Below are positions 1 to 7,045 of a DNA stretch of 64,000 nt, piece after piece. Under the pieces are notes generated by a model. It had not been told where the DNA came from. It saw only the letters and a list, made by a program, of their open reading frames with translations, and made no database searches. A program made the position numbers and the translations under genes. The DNA is from Paenibacillus radicibacter (GTDB lineage Bacteria; Bacillota; Bacilli; Paenibacillales; NBRC-103111). Each line of letters starts with the position of its first letter. Positions within the stretch are counted from its first letter, which is position 1. The stretch lies in the NCBI RefSeq assembly GCF_024721995.1, contig NZ_JANQBC010000011.1:124001-188000 (forward strand), in the 5' to 3' direction.

Positions 1-765
1 AAGACCTTTGCTTACATCACGATCATACTCCCATTTTAATGAAAGAGGGTCGTATTCGGAATGACCTGTCACGAAAATTTGCTTGCCGTTATTCGCAGCG
101 ACGATATAAATACCCGCTTCTTCCGACTCTGACAAAATTTCAAGCTCTGAATTTTTCTCAATATCTTCACGACGAACTTCAGTGTGTCTAGATTGAGGTA
201 CATAGAACACCTCATCAAATCCACGTAGCAGTTTCACATTGTTCTGATTTAAGACGTGCGGGTATACGCCGAACATCTTCTCATCAAGTGAATATTTCGG
301 AATGCCGAAGTGGTGATACAGACCTGCTTGGGAAGCCCAACATATATGAAGAGTTGAGGTCACATTGTCCACAGACCAGTCCATGATTCCCTTCAGCTCA
401 TCCCAATAGTTCACATCTTCAAATTCCATCTGCTCAACTGGCGCGCCTGTAATGATCATGCCATCGAACTGCTCATCTTGAATATCTTCGAATGTTTTAT
501 AAAAAAGAGACAAGTGCTCTTCTGACGTATTTTTCGATGAATGTGTCTTCGGGTGGATCAGCACAAATTCAACTTGCAGCGGGCTATTGGATAGAAGACG
601 CAAAATTTGAGTCTCAGTTGTTTCTTTAATTGGCATTAAATTTAATAGCAAAATCCGAAGTGGGCGAATATCTTGATGGTACGCAACAGATTCATCCATT
701 ACGAAAATATTTTCTTTTGACAAAATTTCTTTAGCCGGTAAATTGTCCGGAATTTTAATTGGCAT
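1..765 (-). CDS. metA: homoserine O-acetyltransferase MetA (C-terminus outside window)
   Basis: Acylates homoserine for methionine synthesis. The visible part is about 255 residues; the family is about 300, so the C-terminus lies beyond base 1. Seen: N-terminus [15 protein letters not shown], the nucleophile region HICWASQAG with its Cys, and GHSEYD with the catalytic His. In the substrate loop [11 protein letters not shown] a Glu sits where E. coli MetA has Gly; by family knowledge Glu marks acetyl-CoA rather than succinyl-CoA use. The ATG at 765 follows a GAGGAG ribosome site. A SAM-I riboswitch and terminator lie directly upstream, so expression should fall when S-adenosylmethionine is plentiful. 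The call is firm; the acyl donor is inferred. Confidence 0.95.
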   Translation of the reverse strand, partial: MPIKIPDNLPAKEILSKENIFVMDESVAYHQDIRPLRILLLNLMPIKETTETQILRLLSNSPLQVEFVLIHPKTHSSKNTSEEHLSLFYKTFEDIQDEQFDGMIITGAPVEQMEFEDVNYWDELKGIMDWSVDNVTSTLHICWASQAGLYHHFGIPKYSLDEKMFGVYPHVLNQNNVKLLRGFDEVFYVPQSRHTEVRREDIEKNSELEILSESEEAGIYIVAANNGKQIFVTGHSEYDPLSLKWEYDRDVSKGL

Positions 766-800
766 CGTACACCACTCCTCAGTTCAAATAGGAATAAAAC

Positions 801-840
801 AAAAATGACCTCTCCCATTGCGCACAATGAGAAAGGCCAC
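801..840 (-). terminator. intrinsic terminator of the metA riboswitch
   Basis: On the minus strand a stem GTGGCCTTTCTCATTG / CAATGGGAGAGGTCAT is followed by a T-rich run. It lies between the SAM-I aptamer and the metA start, which is the usual expression platform for transcription attenuation. Confidence 0.85.
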
Positions 841-865
841 GTAAATAAAACTATACGAGTGTCCT

Positions 866-988
866 CTCTCATCTCTCAAAAGCGCTTAACACACTTCCGC
901 AAGAATTAGCACCGTGCATTTTCCTTAACGGAAAGTGCCGGTTGCCGGGTATCATCGGGCTAGTCCCTCCACCTGCTCTTGATAAGAG
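866..988 (-). promoter_or_regulatory. SAM-I (S-box) riboswitch upstream of metA
   Basis: The minus strand shows S-box landmarks in order: P1 strand CTCTTATC, AGAGCAGGTGGAGGGA, GATGATACCCGGCAACC, GGTGCTAATTC, and the closing P1 strand GATGAGAG at 866-873. P1 pairs fully, allowing one G-U pair. The aptamer binds SAM and here leads to the metA terminator. Confidence 0.96.
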
Positions 989-996
989 TAAAAACA

Positions 997-1025
997 ATAA
1001 TTGATTCAATTTTCATTACTTTCAA
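997..1025 (-). promoter_or_regulatory. probable metA promoter
   Basis: TTGAAA at 1020-1025 and AATTAT at 997-1002 (minus strand) are spaced by 17 bases. They place the start near base 990, just before the SAM-I aptamer. The -35 is good and the -10 modest; position supports it. Confidence 0.55.
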
Positions 1026-1086
1026 TGTAATCGAATCGTGCTTTCTCGTCAAGCATATTATCCAATGTATTACCTCATTTTGTAGC

Positions 1087-1115
1087 TTGAACTGTGGAAA
1101 ATGTAGGTATATACT
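1087..1115 (+). promoter_or_regulatory. probable corA promoter
   Basis: TTGAAC (1087-1092), a 17-base spacer and TATACT (1110-1115) form a good sigma-A promoter. A start near 1122 would give a corA leader of about 180 bases. Confidence 0.6.
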
Positions 1116-1121
1116 ATACAA

Positions 1122-1301
1122 GTAATTCACAAGGTATAAGGGGGGAGAACGCATGGACGGGGACCCAGGGAGTCGCATATTCCATTTAAACTTCATATTC
1201 TCGCGAAACTCAGCGGTCGCATGTTGTCCAGCATTCTTAAGTTAAGCCCTTGTGTTGGATGAATGACTGCTGCTTTTCGCTTTTTCGAAAGGGTGGTATT
1301 C
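1122..1301 (+). other. long corA 5' leader, no recognised element
   Basis: This untranslated stretch between the predicted start and corA is G-rich at 1138-1172, and TGGAC near 1154 can pair with GTCCA near 1228. It does not match the M-box, ydaO or yybP-ykoY landmarks I know. No gene is visible in it. Confidence 0.35.
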
Positions 1302-2240
1302 ATGAAAACACGCCTAGTAAAGAACGGCGTTTTTACTATTATTGATAACGTCACCCTCGCTTTGACTCCTCCAGAAGAAGGTTTTTACTGGATTGATGCT
1401 ACTGTGGATGAAATTGATATTCTCCAATCTCTATTTCACCTTCATGATCTGGCAGTTGAGGATACACTAAGTGAGGAAGAACAACGTCCTAAGCTTGAAA
1501 TCTATGATGGTCATTATTTTATTGTTGTTAATTCAATTCGATTCGATGACGAGGAGATTTTCCTGCGATCTCTTAATATTTTCTTAGGTAAACACTTCAT
1601 CGTCACTGTAACTAAACAAAAAATCAACGAAATTCGTGCACTCAAGCCCCTTCTATGGGAAGAAGAAGTCGATTCCCCGGATCGGTTTTTGTATCATCTC
1701 ATCGATTTAGTTGTCGATAATTACTTCACAGTCGGGGATCGAATCGAAGATAAGATTGAGAAACTCGAAGAAGATATTCTTATGCACACGAAGAAAACGC
1801 ATCTGAATGAAATCATCGGACTTCGAAGTGAGATCCTATGGCTGAAGAAGGCGCTAGTACCACAACGCGATGTTGTCGGTATGCTGAACAAACGTGATCT
1901 GAAGCTGATCTCGACTCCACTCCAAAAATATTTTGGCGACGTTCATGAGAATGCAGTCAAAATTGTTGATACGTTCGATACACTCCGCGATTTGATGGGC
2001 AACTTACGAGAAGCTTACCAAGCTGCCGTTGCAAACCGAGCGAATGAAATCATGAGAATTTTTACAGCCATGACAACCATCTTTATGCCGCTGACCCTCA
2101 TCACAGGGATCTACGGAATGAACTTTAACAATATCGTAGGCATGCTATCTTGGGAGCATGGTGACTTGTACGCCCTTGGATTTATGGCGCTCCTTGGTAT
2201 TTCGATGTTCGTCTTGTTTAAGAAGAAGGATTGGTTGTAA
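1302..2240 (+). CDS. corA: CorA-family magnesium/divalent cation transporter
   Basis: Membrane Mg2+ channel of the 2-TM-GxN family, 312 residues, a normal length. A long charged cytoplasmic N-terminal domain ends in a stalk helix, followed by two C-terminal membrane helices. The signature YGMN (GMN about residues 272-274) closes the first helix, and the tail is KKKDWL, a basic end usual in CorA. I chose the ATG at 1302 because AAAGGGTGG stands just before it; an in-frame ATG at 1263 has no ribosome site. The gene stands alone between its own promoter and a terminator at 2263. The long leader may carry regulation. Cobalt or nickel transport is possible in this family. Confidence 0.93.
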   Translation: MKTRLVKNGVFTIIDNVTLALTPPEEGFYWIDATVDEIDILQSLFHLHDLAVEDTLSEEEQRPKLEIYDGHYFIVVNSIRFDDEEIFLRSLNIFLGKHFIVTVTKQKINEIRALKPLLWEEEVDSPDRFLYHLIDLVVDNYFTVGDRIEDKIEKLEEDILMHTKKTHLNEIIGLRSEILWLKKALVPQRDVVGMLNKRDLKLISTPLQKYFGDVHENAVKIVDTFDTLRDLMGNLREAYQAAVANRANEIMRIFTAMTTIFMPLTLITGIYGMNFNNIVGMLSWEHGDLYALGFMALLGISMFVLFKKKDWL

Positions 2241-2259
2241 CGACTACAACTGGTATAAT
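2231..2259 (+). promoter_or_regulatory. probable promoter of the Rrf2-type gene
   Basis: TTGGTT (2231-2236), 17 bases, then TGGTATAAT with an extended -10 (TATAAT 2254-2259). It overlaps the corA stop codon. The expected start, about 2266, lies inside the first strand of the corA terminator, so this transcript should escape that terminator. Confidence 0.55.
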
Positions 2260-2262
2260 GAC

Positions 2263-2306
2263 AGCAGCTCTCCATTCGCATTTCAGCGATAAGAGCTGCT
2301 TTTTTT
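2263..2306 (+). terminator. corA terminator
   Basis: AGCAGCTCT (2263-2271) pairs with AGAGCTGCT (2292-2300), followed by six T. Confidence 0.85.
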
Positions 2307-2326
2307 AGAAAAGAGGTGTGTTCACA

Positions 2327-2773
2327 ATGAACATGAATCATACTATGGGTAATAATCCGCCCAAATGGTTCGGTTATGCCGTGCAATCCCTTGTCTATCT
2401 TGCAAAATTGGAGGCAAAGTGTGCTTGTCCAAGCGGCAATATTGCAGAGAACATTGATTCGCAAGCAACCCTGCTCCGCCGCGTGTTAGCTGCACTTGCC
2501 AGGGCGAATATTGTCCATGCCCAAGAAGGTCGGGTTGGCGGCTATCGCTTGGCAAAGCCGATGTCTGAGATTCTGCTATCGGATGTGTATCTTGCGCTTC
2601 AAATTCGAGGACCGCTCTTTACTGGACTCGCAGATACTTTATCAGATGATAAGTGCGGACAAGCACTACAGGAACCTTTTGCACAAATCGTAGGCGATGC
2701 AGATGAGCTGCTTCTTCGTTACTTAAGTACAATTACGCTTGAAGATGTTGTAAATCGGGCGATCAAAAAATAA
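2327..2773 (+). CDS. Rrf2-family transcriptional regulator
   Basis: DNA-binding regulator of 148 residues, the usual Rrf2 length. The N-terminal winged helix shows the pattern YAVQSLVYLA, SGNIAENIDSQATLLRRVLAAL and GRVGGYRLAKP. Cysteines occur near the N-terminus (KCACPSG) and at DKCG. The three-Cys cluster of IscR or NsrR is not obvious, so a redox- or ligand-sensing member such as the YwnA group is likelier. ATG at 2327 is chosen over GTG at 2318 because AAGAGGTG gives correct spacing. It directly precedes a nitroreductase gene whose promoter carries a perfect dyad, so it probably represses that gene. The effector is unknown. Confidence 0.85.
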   Translation: MNMNHTMGNNPPKWFGYAVQSLVYLAKLEAKCACPSGNIAENIDSQATLLRRVLAALARANIVHAQEGRVGGYRLAKPMSEILLSDVYLALQIRGPLFTGLADTLSDDKCGQALQEPFAQIVGDADELLLRYLSTITLEDVVNRAIKK

Positions 2774-2793
2774 TCAATTACCATAAACTATGT

Positions 2794-2829
2794 TTGACAA
2801 AAGCACAGTTTAACAATTATACTGTGCTT
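2794..2829 (+). promoter_or_regulatory. nitroreductase promoter with overlapping dyad operator
   Basis: TTGACA (2794-2799), an 18-base spacer and TATACT (2818-2823) form a strong promoter. A perfect inverted repeat AAGCACAGT (2801-2809) / ACTGTGCTT (2821-2829) covers the spacer and the -10. This is the geometry of a repressor site, probably for the upstream Rrf2 regulator. Confidence 0.75.
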
Positions 2830-2870
2830 AATAATAGCACAATATAGATAATGTGGAGAGGATGTTCCGA

Positions 2871-3515
2871 ATGAACACAATAACTCAAGAACGCTTGCTT
2901 GCTGAAGAAGTCATGCGTGCGCGTCATTCTGTTAAGCACTATGATGCTGAATACCAAATGCCAGAGCAAGATTTGAAAGATATTCTAGAGCTTGCAACAC
3001 TAGCTCCATCATCCAACAACTTGCAGCACTGGCGTTTTCTTGTGATCACAGATCAAGCAGTTAAAGAGAAAGTACTTCCGATCGCATACGGTCAAAAACA
3101 AGTCGTAGACTCCTCCGCGGTAGTCGTTGTACTTGGTGATCTTGAAGCTGGCAGCAATGTAGATGCAATCTACGGTCCACTCCTTACTTCCGGTGCAATT
3201 AATCAACAAACGCATGACTACTTAGTTGGCGGCGTTAAATCGCTATATGGTAACCCGGATAATGCAGGTGTTATGCGCGACGAGGCGATCCGCAACTCTT
3301 CCCTAGCTTCTATGCAGCTCATGCTTGCAGCAAAAGCGAAAGGCTACGACACTTGCCCAATGATGGGCTTCAACTGGAACCAATTGAAAGAAACGCTTAA
3401 CATTCCAGATCGTTATGTACCTTCCATGATGATTACAATTGGTAAAGCAAAGACTCCAGCTCGTGTATCTTCCCGTTTCACACTTGAGCAAGTTGTAACG
3501 CATAATTCTTTCTAA
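2871..3515 (+). CDS. NAD(P)H-dependent nitroreductase family protein
   Basis: FMN flavoenzyme, 214 residues, related to the B. subtilis YodC/MhqN group that reduces quinones or nitro compounds. Seen: the N-terminal RARHSVKHYD phosphate-binding segment, LATLAPSSNNLQHWRFLVI, and GYDTCPMMGFN near the C-terminal third. ATG at 2871 follows GGAGAGG with 10-base spacing; GTG 2853 and ATG 2862 are in frame but badly placed. A dyad operator covers the promoter and an Rrf2 gene lies upstream, so induction by an electrophile or redox stress is likely. The substrate cannot be read from sequence. A strong terminator follows at 3534. Confidence 0.9.
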   Translation: MNTITQERLLAEEVMRARHSVKHYDAEYQMPEQDLKDILELATLAPSSNNLQHWRFLVITDQAVKEKVLPIAYGQKQVVDSSAVVVVLGDLEAGSNVDAIYGPLLTSGAINQQTHDYLVGGVKSLYGNPDNAGVMRDEAIRNSSLASMQLMLAAKAKGYDTCPMMGFNWNQLKETLNIPDRYVPSMMITIGKAKTPARVSSRFTLEQVVTHNSF

Positions 3516-3533
3516 ATTTTATTGTAAAATAAT

Positions 3534-3580
3534 AAAATGACCGCTACCCATGTTGAGGCATGGACAGCGGTCATTTTTTT
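3534..3580 (+). terminator. terminator after the nitroreductase gene
   Basis: AAAATGACCGCT (3534-3545) pairs with AGCGGTCATTTT (3566-3577), followed by more T. Confidence 0.88.
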
Positions 3581-3667
3581 GCGATAAAGGGAATGGTTCT
3601 CCTTTTGAAACAATTCACACTTGCACTTCGTTAATAAGAATATACATAAATTAAAGAGGTGCTGTTC

Positions 3668-4168
3668 ATGTTTAAGAAGTCCATAGTCATTGTTTCAAGT
3701 CTAGTCATCCTTGCTGGTTGTAGTACGACTGCAAAAGAAGCCCATCCAGAATCACATCAAGCTACACCCACTTCTGCTCCAGTAGTGCCAACTGCCACTC
3801 CAGTTCCTACTCCCGCTACAAACAATATGACAATCGATGCGATTAAAAGCGCCCTTAAACAAGGTATGTCCAAAGCTGAAGTCGAAAAACTCTTAGGTCC
3901 AAATTACAAAGAACTTCATGGAGAAGACGGTTTAATTTGGCGATATGATGATACAATTAACAATTACAAGTTCGAGTCTCACAGCATTCTTGTGGATGAG
4001 GTCGATACGAACGGTTTAAAGAACGGCTCGATGAAACAACAATTCTTCTTCAGCTGGCATGAGGATCAATTGAATAACTTTGCTCTTTACTATCGGAACA
4101 AAGACAATAAACTCGAAGAGTATAACGTGTTTGGCAAAGGGGTTGTAAAGACTACACCGTTTGAATAA
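3668..4168 (+). CDS. lipoprotein with SmpA/BamE-like domain
   Basis: Membrane-anchored lipoprotein of 166 residues. The N-terminus FKKSIVIVSSLVILAGC is a signal peptide with a lipobox ending in Cys. A Thr/Pro-rich linker follows, then IKSALKQGMSKAEVEKLLG, the motif typical of SmpA/BamE-like folds, and a beta-rich region with WRYDD and FFFSWHEDQL. The start is the ATG after AAAGAGGTG; ATG-less upstream codons at 3659 are not used. It stands alone. In Gram-positives this fold occurs in cell-surface proteins of unknown role, so I assign no function. Confidence 0.8.
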   Translation: MFKKSIVIVSSLVILAGCSTTAKEAHPESHQATPTSAPVVPTATPVPTPATNNMTIDAIKSALKQGMSKAEVEKLLGPNYKELHGEDGLIWRYDDTINNYKFESHSILVDEVDTNGLKNGSMKQQFFFSWHEDQLNNFALYYRNKDNKLEEYNVFGKGVVKTTPFE

Positions 4169-4175
4169 GCTGAAG

Positions 4176-4214
4176 ATGACCGCTCCTCCAAGATCTACTT
4201 GGGAGAGCGGTCAT
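4176..4214 (+). terminator. hairpin after the lipoprotein gene
   Basis: ATGACCGCTC (4176-4185) pairs with GAGCGGTCAT (4205-4214). The tail TATTATTAAA is poor in T, so termination may be weak. Confidence 0.6.
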
Positions 4215-4273
4215 TATTATTAAAGAGGATATGTTGAGGAAAATATTGTGGGGAACTAACCTAATATCAAGGT

Positions 4274-5326
4274 CTAACTTGCAACAATGAAGCTATCGTT
4301 CTGGTCCGTGTCACACTCTGTTAAGACTGCTTTCGCTTTGCGATAACGAATTCGAAGCAGACGCAGCCATTGGTATGTACGGTCAAAATCTAATTCCTTG
4401 CGCTCATCTGTTGTAAATACAGCTTCCATGATAGGTTTCAAATAACGATCACCCAGCTGTTCAAATTGCGTCCATGCTTGCTCTTTCAACTCATCTGCCA
4501 CGTCAGATAACTCATTATCAACTAGTGGGCTCACATCATAGCCATCTGCATCAAGTTCTTCAACCAGCAAGATCGTGTCCCGCTTGGACAGCGACAGCAT
4601 CGTTCGCATCTCCTCAAGCGGACTGCCCTGCCAGATGGCATCAAGCATATTGCGTTTACGTGTATGACGCTCAAGCTCAGCCTTCGCTTTACGCTCCTTC
4701 TGCTCCATTAGCCACTGTTGGAAGCTAGCACGGTCTATCACGTTCAGTACCCAGTTCAGTGGAAAATGTGTCACGCGCTCAGCTGCTTGTGTAATCGCAA
4801 ATAAACTCTCCCCATATTGGTTCACCTTGCCTAAACCAAAGCCTGGAATCTGCTTCAATTCTTCGGCAGTATGCGGTACAAAAGTCGCGACCATCTCTAA
4901 CATTCGATTCGTCGCTAATAAGTAAGGAGCTTTGCCTTCTTTCGCAGCGCTCTCTCTCCTCCACTTACGAAGTTTTTCTAATAACTCTTGATTCAAATGC
5001 ATTTCACTGTAATATTGCAAACTATGCGCCCATCTCGCCCGATCACTAAGTGAATCTATTGGGTCATTCAGCGGTATGCTCACTTGCGGAACATAGCCTT
5101 CGGCAAGCTTCGCCATCATGTGATGACGAAAACAGGTCAATACTTCGTCCCAGTGCCTCCCTTCATATAGATGCTCCGCTCTAGTGTGTCCTCCTTCCAT
5201 CACGGCAGTCCAGATGATCTGCCACGTTCCTTTGCTTTCACCAATACAGATTTGAGCGGTCTGCACACGCTCTTCATCAAGCTTCTTTTCTAATGTGTTC
5301 ACAAATATAATATTCAGCAGCTTCAC
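4274..5326 (-). CDS. HRDC domain-containing protein
   Basis: 350 residues. An HRDC (helicase and RNase D C-terminal) domain is visible at about residues 110-190: LRKWRRESAAKEGKAPYLLATNRML and TAEELKQIPGFGLGKVNQYGESL, which normally binds nucleic acid. There are no helicase or nuclease motifs, so this is a standalone HRDC protein. The N-terminal 100 residues and the C-terminal helical part (HTH-like LSLSKRDTILLVEELDADGY) are not recognised. The GTG start at 5326 sits against a GGGGGGG run, so the true start could differ. Its leader holds a promoter and terminator (5372-5470), implying attenuation or a separate small RNA. Confidence 0.75.
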   Translation of the reverse strand: MKLLNIIFVNTLEKKLDEERVQTAQICIGESKGTWQIIWTAVMEGGHTRAEHLYEGRHWDEVLTCFRHHMMAKLAEGYVPQVSIPLNDPIDSLSDRARWAHSLQYYSEMHLNQELLEKLRKWRRESAAKEGKAPYLLATNRMLEMVATFVPHTAEELKQIPGFGLGKVNQYGESLFAITQAAERVTHFPLNWVLNVIDRASFQQWLMEQKERKAKAELERHTRKRNMLDAIWQGSPLEEMRTMLSLSKRDTILLVEELDADGYDVSPLVDNELSDVADELKEQAWTQFEQLGDRYLKPIMEAVFTTDERKELDFDRTYQWLRLLRIRYRKAKAVLTECDTDQNDSFIVAS

Positions 5327-5371
5327 CCCCCCAAATTGTTTTATGATTCAAGCTAAAATTATTAAAAGGAA

Positions 5372-5434
5372 TCAAAAAAAGCACCCCTTCTGCGCTACTA
5401 ACGCTAAAGAGGTGCTTCCCCGTTCATCTTAATT
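5372..5434 (-). ncRNA. predicted short transcript or attenuator ending in a terminator
   Basis: Transcription from the promoter at 5441-5470 would start near 5434. About 17 bases later it meets AAGCACCTCTT (5407-5417) pairing with AAGGGGTGCTT (5379-5389) and then seven T. The product is about 60 bases. It lies ahead of the HRDC gene on the same strand, so it may be a small RNA or an attenuated leader. Confidence 0.55.
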
Positions 5435-5440
5435 ATCCAG

Positions 5441-5470
5441 ATAATACCATGTCGTATGTTTCATTGTCAA
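5441..5470 (-). promoter_or_regulatory. strong minus-strand promoter upstream of HRDC gene
   Basis: TTGACA (5465-5470), an 18-base spacer and TATTAT (5441-5446). The -35 overlaps the -35 of the divergent promoter for the gene at 5527. Confidence 0.7.
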
Positions 5471-5493
5471 CTAATAAGTGACTGGCTTATAAT
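5464..5493 (+). promoter_or_regulatory. promoter of the DUF3055-like gene
   Basis: TTGTCA (5464-5469), an 18-base spacer and TATAAT (5488-5493). It is back-to-back with the minus-strand promoter and shares its -35 bases, so the two probably compete. Confidence 0.65.
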
Positions 5494-5526
5494 AACGTTA
5501 GCTACATACGAGAGGAAGAGATACAC

Positions 5527-5820
5527 ATGAATGAACTCGACTATTTATACGATCATAAAGAAGAAACAACGACACGCTACGTTTGCTTTGTTGGTAACTC
5601 CTTGCACCGTTTTGATCTAGCACTAGTATCAACTACACGTTTTTTCGGTAAAAAAATTGTTATTGATATGCAATCCGGCCGCAGTGCGATCATCGGACCT
5701 GATGATTTGAACGAAGAGGGTTACTTGGAATATGTGTTTAAAGTGACAGAAGAGGAAGCACTAGAGCTTCAGGATTTCTTAGCTGAAGTAATCGGAACGG
5801 TTCATTTTACAGATATTTAA
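5527..5820 (+). CDS. DUF3055/SAV0927-like small protein
   Basis: 97-residue acidic soluble protein without signal peptide or membrane segment. Seen: YVCFVGNSLHRFDLALVSTTRFFGKKIVIDMQSGRSAIIGPDDL and a Glu-rich C-terminus. The pattern and length agree with the small Bacillota family DUF3055 from memory; its function is unknown. The start is supported by AGAGGAAGAG upstream. It is the only plus-strand gene after 4.2 kb and has its own promoter and a terminator shared with the convergent PAP2 gene. Confidence 0.7.
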   Translation: MNELDYLYDHKEETTTRYVCFVGNSLHRFDLALVSTTRFFGKKIVIDMQSGRSAIIGPDDLNEEGYLEYVFKVTEEEALELQDFLAEVIGTVHFTDI

Positions 5821-5877
5821 GTTGAATTAATTGAAAATAAATTTTTGTGAATCAATATCCACTTATTATGCAATTCA

Positions 5878-5911
5878 AAAAAGAAGGCGGCTACATGCAG
5901 GCCTTCTTTTC
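5878..5911. terminator. bidirectional terminator between convergent genes
   Basis: AAAAGAAGGC and GCCTTCTTTT are complementary across a short loop. A-rich and T-rich flanks let it work on both strands, for the gene at 5527 and the PAP2 gene at 5919. Confidence 0.8.
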
Positions 5912-5918
5912 TTATTTT

Positions 5919-6464
5919 TCAAGCAATAATAGGCAGTGTGCAGATCGCTGTAGATACACCTAACACGCAGCCAGCAAGACAATCTGTTGGATAATGCAGT
6001 CCTAAGTATATGCGAGAAAAGCTAACGAGTAATGCTAGTGGCAGCAGGATAACCGCAAGCCATGCCGATAGGAATAAGAACGGTGTGATGACGGAGAAGA
6101 TCGCTGTTGTGTGACCCGAAGGGAATGATGCATCTAATAAAATTTTCTTGCCTGTCTTTACTTCAGAAAGAGCTAGAAACGGTCGTATTCTACGAAATTT
6201 ACGCTTAATTAGTGCAACAATTAAGTGGCTTACGGTGAGCGCAATGAGACTTTGCCAGCCAATTCGACTTAAGGTATTTGGAGCAAAAAGTGCGAACCCT
6301 AACGTGAAAGTAATGGTGAAGATCGCGCCGCCTAAATGGGTCAGCACCTCAAATAGTCGATCCAATATCGGCGCATGAATCGCCTTATTGCACCAATAGA
6401 ACAGCCTTTTTTCAAAAGGAAGCACTTTGCTCATATAATAATGTTTCAATCTCATCACTTCCAT
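5919..6464 (-). CDS. PAP2-family membrane phosphatase
   Basis: Integral membrane lipid phosphatase of about 181 residues. The three PAP2 motifs are complete: KRKFRRIRP, PSGHT and SRIYLGLHYPTD, the last with the catalytic His. Several hydrophobic helices surround them. Likely substrates are undecaprenyl diphosphate or phosphatidic/phosphatidylglycerol phosphates, as in the BcrC/YodM groups; sequence cannot choose. The start is uncertain: GTG 6500, ATG 6464 and ATG 6455 are all in frame, none with an ideal ribosome site. It stands alone. Confidence 0.88.
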   Translation of the reverse strand: MEVMRLKHYYMSKVLPFEKRLFYWCNKAIHAPILDRLFEVLTHLGGAIFTITFTLGFALFAPNTLSRIGWQSLIALTVSHLIVALIKRKFRRIRPFLALSEVKTGKKILLDASFPSGHTTAIFSVITPFLFLSAWLAVILLPLALLVSFSRIYLGLHYPTDCLAGCVLGVSTAICTLPIIA

Positions 6465-6564
6465 TTCATACCAAAATATCCTTACATCCTCAGTGTACAC
6501 TAAAAGGCTTATTTTTAAATGCTGATAATTGTAAAGTTCATCTGAAGATATTCTTAAGACGCAA

Positions 6565-6602
6565 AAAAGAAGGCACCCACTTCAAAGTGGATACCCTCTT
6601 GA
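6565..6602 (-). terminator. terminator of the cysteine operon (after ridA)
   Basis: On the minus strand a stem of the form AGAGGGTATCCACTT / AAGTGGGTGCCTTCT is followed by T6. It lies 10 bases after the ridA stop and closes the five-gene operon. Confidence 0.8.
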
Positions 6603-6614
6603 ACCCAATTATAT

Positions 6615-6992
6615 TTAAATGACAGCTATAACTTCAATCTCAACTAGCGCACCCTTCGGCAAGCCTGCTGCTTGAACGCAGCTGCGTGCTGGGCAATCGC
6701 TTTGGAAGTAGGAAGAGTAAATTTCGTTCACTGTTGCAAAATCTTTGAGATCATGCAAGAACACTAACGTCTTCACCACGTTGTTCATGTTCGTTCCCGC
6801 TGCTTCTAGTACGGATTGTACATTCTTAAGTACCTGTTGTGTTTGCTCTTCAACTGTCTCAAACAAATCAGCCGTACCTGGCTTAAATCCTAATTGACCG
6901 GAAGTATATACCATACCATTTGCGATAATCGCTTGTGAGTAGGGTCCGATTGCTGCAGGAGCTTTGTCTGTAAATACAATTTGTTTCTTCAT
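6615..6992 (-). CDS. ridA: RidA family reactive imine/enamine deaminase
   Basis: 125-residue YjgF/YER057c/UK114 protein, full length. It hydrolyses 2-aminoacrylate and related imines to the keto acid and ammonia. Seen: IGPYSQAI near residue 16, YTSGQLG, CPARSCVQAAGLPKGALVEIEVIAVI with the key Arg at 103 and C-terminal Glu residues. The start follows CTGGAGGGAAA. As last gene of the cysteine desulfidase operon it is placed exactly where 2-aminoacrylate is released, which makes a dedicated detoxifying role likely. That link is inference from context. Confidence 0.93.
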   Translation of the reverse strand: MKKQIVFTDKAPAAIGPYSQAIIANGMVYTSGQLGFKPGTADLFETVEEQTQQVLKNVQSVLEAAGTNMNNVVKTLVFLHDLKDFATVNEIYSSYFQSDCPARSCVQAAGLPKGALVEIEVIAVI

Positions 6993-7045
6993 AGTGTTTC
7001 CCTCCAGATTCTTCTCATTTATCTATGATAATTCTATCTCTATTT

